Of a stretch of 9,265 nucleotides of DNA, positions 6,601 through 9,265 are shown in pieces; the stretch's first letter is position 1, and each line of letters starts with the position of its first letter. The stretch comes from a bacterium. GTDB lineage: Bacteria; Spirochaetota; UBA4802; UBA5550. Location: contig JAAENB010001028.1 in NCBI GenBank assembly GCA_024224995.1, positions 1 to 9,265 of the forward strand, read 5' to 3'. Under the pieces are notes generated by a model. That model saw only the letters and a program-made list of their open reading frames with translations, made no database searches and was not told the origin of the DNA. A program made the translations under genes and the position numbers.

Positions 6601-6866
6601 TAGCCGTGAAAACGGCCGATACAACGTCATGTTTAATTGTCCGCCTGGTAACAACGGGCAAGCTGGTGGGGCTTGCCGGCACAAGCAGGGTCCTGAAAAT
6701 GGAAGTCCCGGTGATTAAGGGAAGCGCGGAGTTTTCCTTGCAGGCGGTAAAGAAAGGCCCCTGTGAGCTGTTTATTGTTGTGTATGACGCGTATAACTCC
6801 GAAAAGATTGGAATTCACCCGCTTATTTCCATAGAGGTGGTTGAGGCGGGATCCGGTTCAATTTAA
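3633..6866 (+). CDS. Alpha-2-macroglobulin-like protein lacking signal peptide and thioester motif
   Basis: 1077 residues. AAGGA (3618-3622) lies 10 nt before the ATG, and an in-frame stop at 3603-3605 with no start codon between excludes a longer N-terminus, so there is no signal peptide. Residues 35-115 look like a macroglobulin MG domain (VYYPGEPVYIQAFALNRP, then LPPGDYSVKV). Residues 345-400 resemble the MG6 start (KPFQVVVKTTPGSDVFVML). A basic-flanked hydrophobic segment (about 439-459) and three EPVK repeats (482-493) stand where the bait region would be. Residues 507-610 resemble the following A2M segment (VDLAIEGIDEVGELELFAFSL). Residues 675-912 fit the alpha-toroid thioester domain, but at the usual C-x-E-Q site the sequence is N695-A-E-Q698; Cys690 and Cys691 are too far away. 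Residues 915-1070 are beta-rich and MG8-like. The 17 cysteines are many for an exported protein. Active A2M proteins trap proteases outside the cytoplasm; this one may be a membrane-tethered non-thioester relative. It converges on the kinase gene with a 9-bp overlap. The family call is inferred from distant patterns. Confidence 0.65.
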   Translation: MHEEEFITPLYSHEEIVNNLKQKGFTSHILCCAYALSRVYYPGEPVYIQAFALNRPVYCQLFLFESKNLVLQDAVSLSRNGLGMFRVDDLPPGDYSVKVRCENLIESEESFFSVAEHNQSSLYAEIISQETKQGKTELLFQLKKFPEELYSGPIRIGAHYLEYETEMKEGKFKLTVDNKFIFDNLMDNLTVTLSDSQGNTAEVKVKNAPLQEGGLEMGSLIPGVLLCPYKIKPSIDRAYGFSLVHQAYNFEKPHIELLTPVVDAENPVALLELGINYGKGNEIAIIAFNILHKLEPEEHIFFNCRKGGILHIPVSAPVTFLCVFTRDSSGFKILIAEGFVIVKEKTVTGLKCAERTEPHKPFQVVVKTTPGSDVFVMLTAKRTAANYLPEKITGSLEKYFRMEALYAGEADFRDPEWKRNRIAETEDFFRRLRDKAGKLFSLFIYVLFFPFVLLFKLTTWPFSRKWKQQSYEESVASERDKEPVKEPVKEPVKEKAGKTPAIRGKSRAVIYAEHFADVESGRVDLAIEGIDEVGELELFAFSLKGFAFSGKKRSILCEKKDRIVVYFPEILSSTKGISNGYIRVYCKQDSDLVVERESGSVKEMIFYSEVRNNEELSIPLEKAGEYRVVLKRNEEILDYFKAGIEFINLESIRVSTLHLLKPGEKLEKRPLSIYASILDLKNEMIEALGCCPGGNAEQLLAGLYGNALLYMSLKREADREELAIRMKSVIARVAIMQKKHFYDYLWGYYDRSTASIYITIECLKHMKPFIEEPLASKFPVIAGWAEQTKQRLFKEEVKDNSLMGIDLEFSEQEYSSPEGAANLALFTNSFVDAEHYLEETARSNGEALYWNGDSLAGPLQTTITAAKALYRFRSPLFDRAWQYICERMKDKRFYSSCATTEFLGLLSLMEARMEIKTGTVLIDGRAVGHTENTGVIRARSVEVLEGKDPVEIPVKEEFIREIDYFTIPSNIEFSVREVDKTIEQFSSVKIAVKTADTTSCLIVRLVTTGKLVGLAGTSRVLKMEVPVIKGSAEFSLQAVKKGPCELFIVVYDAYNSEKIGIHPLISIEVVEAGSGSI
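5076..5111 (+). repeat. Three tandem 12-bp coding repeats (EPVK x3)
   Basis: Three near-identical 12-bp units (GAGCCGGTAAAA, the third with GAA for GAG) encode EPVK at residues 482-493 of the macroglobulin-like protein. They form a charged, proline-spaced linker just after its hydrophobic segment. Such units could change copy number by slippage without breaking the frame. Confidence 0.8.
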
Positions 6867-6872
6867 CCGGAT
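6851..6872. terminator. Perfect 8-bp inverted repeat over both convergent stop codons
   Basis: ATCCGGTT (6851-6858) and AACCGGAT (6865-6872) form a perfect stem with a 6-nt loop. The kinase stop (TGA, complement of 6858-6860) and the macroglobulin-like stop (TAA, 6864-6866) lie mostly in the loop. It is a compact candidate bidirectional hairpin for both genes. Neither strand has a U-tract after it, so classical intrinsic termination is uncertain. Confidence 0.4.
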
Positions 6873-8303
6873 ACTCATAACAAGACCTGTTTTCGATAAA
6901 GAGGCTTCAATTGAGCCCTTGTGTTTTTCAATGATCTTACGGGTCATGGCAAGACCCAGGCCGTAGCCGCTGGTTGAAGAGGGATTGAACCGGTAAAAGG
7001 GTTCAAAGATCCGGTTGATATCGGAATCGGGAAGGGAATCGGAATCGTTTGATATGATTATCTGAATATTATTTTTTTCTTTTAATTTCTCTTTTGATTT
7101 TTCTTGTGAAACAGTTAATTCAATTGTCCCGCCCTGGGGAGTAAATTTCACCGCGTTGTCGAGAAGGTTTGAAAGAGCCGTGCGTATATCTTCGGGAGAA
7201 CCCATTATGGAGACAGCTTCCGAAGTGATCCCGGTTTTTAGTTTAATTGATTTATGTTCAATTGAAGAGGAAAACTTATCCAGGAGTTCTTGAATAAGCA
7301 TGCTGATATTAATTTGTTTATTTTCCGGATTTGTTTCACGGATATCGAGCTTGGAAAGTTTCAGGATCTGTCCAATAAGATGATCCATCTCTTCTATCTC
7401 ACCATTTATTGAACCCATAAGCTTTTCATAGCCCGAAACGTCACTCTTTTCAAGTTTCCCTCCAAGGATTTCCTGGGCGATCCTGATCCGGGCAAGAGGA
7501 GAACGAAGCTCATGAGAAATATTCGCAGTCAATTCTTTAGTGCTGATAATCATTTTTTCAACAGATTCCGCCATGTTGTTAAAAGCATAACCCAGGTGTC
7601 CAATCTCATCGTTTCCCTTAATTGAAACCCGCTGCCCCAGGTCGCCGTCTGCGATTTTAAGAGCGGTCTCGCTGAATTTTCTTAAAGGAACCGTTATAAA
7701 ACGGGAAAAGGGGAAAAGCAGCAGGGCGATAATAAGACCAATAGCCATGAGTCCCACAGTAAAAAGAGAACCATAGTGTTTTTCACCGGGAAAATCATGA
7801 AGGATATTCAGGTGTCCTTTTTTATTGTTGGGAAACCGGATCTGTTCTCTAAAAAGAGGAGGCGGTCCCCGTTTGAAATTCCGGTGAAAAGACCGGTGAA
7901 ATTTTTTCTCACAGTCCTTTTCACAGTTTTCTTTTGGGTGAGGCCTGAGCGCGTGCTTCGGGAGCTCCGGAATTTCTCCTTCAAACGATTGGGCAATCAC
8001 AGTATTGTCCGGAGATTCAAGCCATACCCTGGCCTGGAATATCTCGCCAAGGTCATCAATGTGTTTTTGCAGCAGCTTATTTTTATCAAAGGCCAGGTGA
8101 CCCCCGTCCCGCAATTTCTCTTCCGTCGATTTTATCAGCAGGAAATGAGAGGCATGTTTTATTCTTTTAAAGCCTCCCTGCATTGGTTTGTCTATAAGTA
8201 TCCTGAAAAAGACAAGGATTAATATTTCCGTAATAACCAGGAGAAAGAGAAAGGCCAGGAAGATCTTCACGTAGAGTTTATTTATTTTTATCGGTAGTTT
8301 CAT
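6858..8303 (-). CDS. CpxA-like sensor histidine kinase with His/Cys-rich periplasmic domain
   Basis: 481 residues from the ATG at the complement of 8301-8303. A GTG at 8342 would extend it into the regulator gene and spoil the N-terminus. The order is TM1 (about 13-33), periplasmic sensor (34-178), TM2 (about 179-199), HAMP (about 200-252), HisKA with phospho-acceptor His264 in NISHELRSPL, and HATPase_c (about 368-481) with N-box Asn379 and Asn383, F-box FEPFYRF (433-439) and G2 box GYGLGL (446-451). The G1 box reads NDSDSLP (419-425) without the usual glycines, which is odd. The sensor has H117, H122, C127, C131, H136 and H140 at regular 4-5 residue steps and a GPPP run, so metal binding is possible. 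By family it phosphorylates and dephosphorylates the adjacent regulator. The ATG is 5 nt after the regulator's stop and has no Shine-Dalgarno, suggesting translational coupling. Confidence 0.9.
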   Translation of the reverse strand: MKLPIKINKLYVKIFLAFLFLLVITEILILVFFRILIDKPMQGGFKRIKHASHFLLIKSTEEKLRDGGHLAFDKNKLLQKHIDDLGEIFQARVWLESPDNTVIAQSFEGEIPELPKHALRPHPKENCEKDCEKKFHRSFHRNFKRGPPPLFREQIRFPNNKKGHLNILHDFPGEKHYGSLFTVGLMAIGLIIALLLFPFSRFITVPLRKFSETALKIADGDLGQRVSIKGNDEIGHLGYAFNNMAESVEKMIISTKELTANISHELRSPLARIRIAQEILGGKLEKSDVSGYEKLMGSINGEIEEMDHLIGQILKLSKLDIRETNPENKQINISMLIQELLDKFSSSIEHKSIKLKTGITSEAVSIMGSPEDIRTALSNLLDNAVKFTPQGGTIELTVSQEKSKEKLKEKNNIQIIISNDSDSLPDSDINRIFEPFYRFNPSSTSGYGLGLAMTRKIIEKHKGSIEASLSKTGLVMSIRLN

Positions 8304-8308
8304 ATTTA

Positions 8309-9016
8309 TTATCGCGCAATAAGCATATATCCCGAGCCCCACATGGTTTTAATTACATCGCGCTGGCCTGAAATTGATTCAATTTTAGACCGGAGCTTAC
8401 TGATGTGGACATCAATGCTCCGGTCGAAAGCAATAAAGTCCCTGCCCCTGGCAAGGTTCATGAGTTCATCCCTGGACAGGGCCACGTTAGGCCGTTTCAT
8501 AAGGGCTTCCAGGAGCTTGTATTCGGTTAATGAAACCTCAACCTGTTTATCGTCACATTTAAGCGTGTATGTAGCGCCATCAAGGATTAGCCCGGCGCAG
8601 TCAAGAGGAGCCCGGGAGCCGGTTTCGTTATTGTTGGTGTTCTTTTTTTCCGCGCCGGATCTGCGTAAGACAGCTTTGATCCTGGCAAGGAGTTCCCGTG
8701 GATTAAAGGGTTTGGTAAGATAGTCATCTGCGCCCATTTCCAGGCCAACAATCCTGTCCGTGTCTTCGCCCCTGGCAGTGAGCATAATTACGGGCAGGGA
8801 AGAGGCTCCCCGAATATCCTGTAAAACCTCGAACCCGTCTTTACCGGGAAGCATAATGTCGAGAATAACAATATCGGGCTTCCCGATATTGATGGCATCA
8901 ACAGCACCTTCACCGCTTAAAAGCGAGGCAATAGTATAACCCTTCTCTTCAAGGTACTGCACAAGAAGATCCTGTAGTTTTTCATCATCATCGATTATTA
9001 ATACTTTTTTGTTCAT
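8309..9016 (-). CDS. CpxR-like OmpR/PhoB-family response regulator
   Basis: 235 residues. The receiver domain (1-118) has the acidic pocket D9-D10-D11, phospho-acceptor Asp53 in VILDIMLPGKDG, Thr80 in IMLTARG and Lys102 in LTKPF. An Asn-rich linker (about 121-135) leads to a winged-helix Trans_reg_C domain (136-235) with AFDRSIDVHISKLRSKI (196-212) and a final GSGYML. The sequence from receiver to AFDRSIDVHISKLR is close in character to enterobacterial CpxR, so the regulon may concern the envelope, but orthology is inference. It is the first gene of the operon and is followed 5 nt later by the kinase. No Shine-Dalgarno precedes its ATG; the 17 nt upstream are almost only A and T. Three CpxR-box-like repeats lie 54-84 bp upstream, pointing to autoregulation. 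Confidence 0.93.
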   Translation of the reverse strand: MNKKVLIIDDDEKLQDLLVQYLEEKGYTIASLLSGEGAVDAINIGKPDIVILDIMLPGKDGFEVLQDIRGASSLPVIMLTARGEDTDRIVGLEMGADDYLTKPFNPRELLARIKAVLRRSGAEKKNTNNNETGSRAPLDCAGLILDGATYTLKCDDKQVEVSLTEYKLLEALMKRPNVALSRDELMNLARGRDFIAFDRSIDVHISKLRSKIESISGQRDVIKTMWGSGYMLIAR

Positions 9017-9028
9017 ATAAATAAAATA

Positions 9029-9057
9029 ATCAAATCAGGGCCAGGAAATCAAGTCAA
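9029..9057 (-). promoter_or_regulatory. Candidate promoter of the response regulator-kinase operon
   Basis: On the minus strand, TTGACT (complement of 9052-9057), a 17-bp spacer and TTTGAT (complement of 9029-9034) form a usable promoter. An overlapping alternative is TTGATT (9047-9052), 18 bp and TATTTT (9023-9028). Both predict a start only a few bases before the ATG at 9016, in line with the missing Shine-Dalgarno. The tandem repeats at 9070-9100 are just upstream of the -35, where an activator would bind. Confidence 0.4.
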
Positions 9058-9069
9058 TTGGATTTTTAA

Positions 9070-9100
9070 GTGTAAAAAAAGTGTAAAAAAAGTGTAAAAA
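9070..9100 (+). promoter_or_regulatory. Triple CpxR-box-like direct repeat
   Basis: GTGTAAAAAAA occurs at 9070-9080 and 9081-9091, with a shorter copy at 9092-9100. The GTAAA cores at 9072, 9083 and 9094 are separated by 6 bp, giving an 11-bp period, about one helical turn. The published enterobacterial CpxR box is two GTAAA cores separated by about five bases, and OmpR-family regulators bind tandem half-sites as head-to-tail dimers. The repeats lie 13 bp upstream of the -35 of the operon encoding a CpxR-like regulator, so self-regulation is the natural reading. Confidence 0.6.
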
Positions 9101-9124
9101 GAACAGGAACAGCTTAATAAAAAA

Positions 9125-9265
9125 GGCTCTTCAGGCTATTGTGTGGGAACAGGCATAATATCTAGTCCCCCCAGGTGAAATAAAATAGAATTTTTAAATC
9201 GTTCTCTATTTCTAAAGCCACAGGCCGTCCTTTTAATTTTTTGAATTTTACTGTTCTTTGCTTCA
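9125..9265 (-). mobile_element. Terminal part of an ISL3-family insertion sequence (runs off right edge)
   Basis: The element appears to begin at 9125 with GGCTCTTCAGGCTATTGTG on the plus strand; known ISL3-family inverted repeats start with GGCTCTT. The transposase stop codon lies 11 bp inside this end. The eight bases outside (9117-9124, ATAAAAAA) are AT-rich, as ISL3 8-bp target duplications often are. The other end is out of the window, so the boundary and the duplication are inferred. Confidence 0.65.
9136..9265 (-). CDS. ISL3-family transposase, C-terminal fragment (5' end outside window)
   Basis: An open frame enters from the right edge and ends at TAG (complement of 9136-9138), giving 42 residues. 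It contains [20 protein letters not shown] and then [10 protein letters not shown], the characteristic C-terminal end of DDE transposases of the ISL3 family, after the last catalytic acidic residue. The last codons and stop overlap the element's terminal inverted repeat. It reads toward the response-regulator operon, so read-through from the element could enter it. Whether the transposase is intact cannot be judged from this end. Confidence 0.75.
   Translation of the reverse strand, partial: EAKNSKIQKIKRTACGFRNRERFKNSILFHLGGLDIMPVPTQ

Noticed and set aside
7776..8222. 148-codon plus-strand open frame
   Set aside because: It is antisense to the kinase's sensor region and shows no start signal or recognisable domain; a shadow of the real gene.
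8304..8342. Longer kinase start at a GTG inside the regulator gene
   Set aside because: It would add 13 residues encoded within the regulator's C-terminus and has no ribosome site; the ATG at 8303 gives a normal kinase N-terminus.

Overview
The window carries six protein genes plus the edge of an insertion sequence. The base composition is moderately AT-rich with AT-rich promoters. Several features fit a diderm bacterium, most likely a spirochaete or spirochaete-like lineage: a relaxed lipoprotein signal, a seven-helix 7TMR-DISM receptor, and an Ig-like plus beta-helix surface lipoprotein. This taxonomic guess is inference from protein families only and is moderate to weak.

Layout, left to right. 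(1) 1-546, minus: the N-terminal part of an exported lipoprotein with an SbsA-type Ig-like domain and the start of a DUF1565-like beta-helix segment, running off the left edge. (2) 547-887: a divergent intergenic region with a bulged hairpin and a candidate promoter. (3) 888-2459, plus: a membrane-bound transcription factor with a signal peptide, an extracytoplasmic jelly-roll-like domain, seven membrane helices and an AraC-type DNA-binding domain. (4) 2487-3494, minus: a secreted ARPP-1 (DUF6569) family protein. (5) A 138-bp divergent control region with a strong sigma-70-like promoter facing right and a dyad in its middle. (6) 3633-6866, plus: a 1077-residue alpha-2-macroglobulin-like protein with no signal peptide, no usable thioester motif, and a hydrophobic segment where the bait region would be. 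(7) 6858-9016, minus: a CpxA-like histidine kinase and CpxR-like response regulator, 5 nt apart. (8) 9029-9100: the operon's promoter region, with three in-phase direct repeats matching the known CpxR box. (9) 9125-9265: the end of an ISL3-family insertion sequence and the C-terminus of its transposase.

The genes look like an envelope-oriented neighbourhood: two different signal-transduction devices (a one-protein membrane regulator and a two-component pair), a surface lipoprotein, a secreted ARPP-1 protein and a macroglobulin-like protein. The best candidates for something undescribed are the macroglobulin-like protein, which by sequence seems not to be exported through a signal peptide, and its divergent pairing with the ARPP-1 gene. 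The best-supported regulatory reading is autoregulation of the CpxR-like operon through the 11-bp tandem repeats, with an IS end only 25 bp further upstream.
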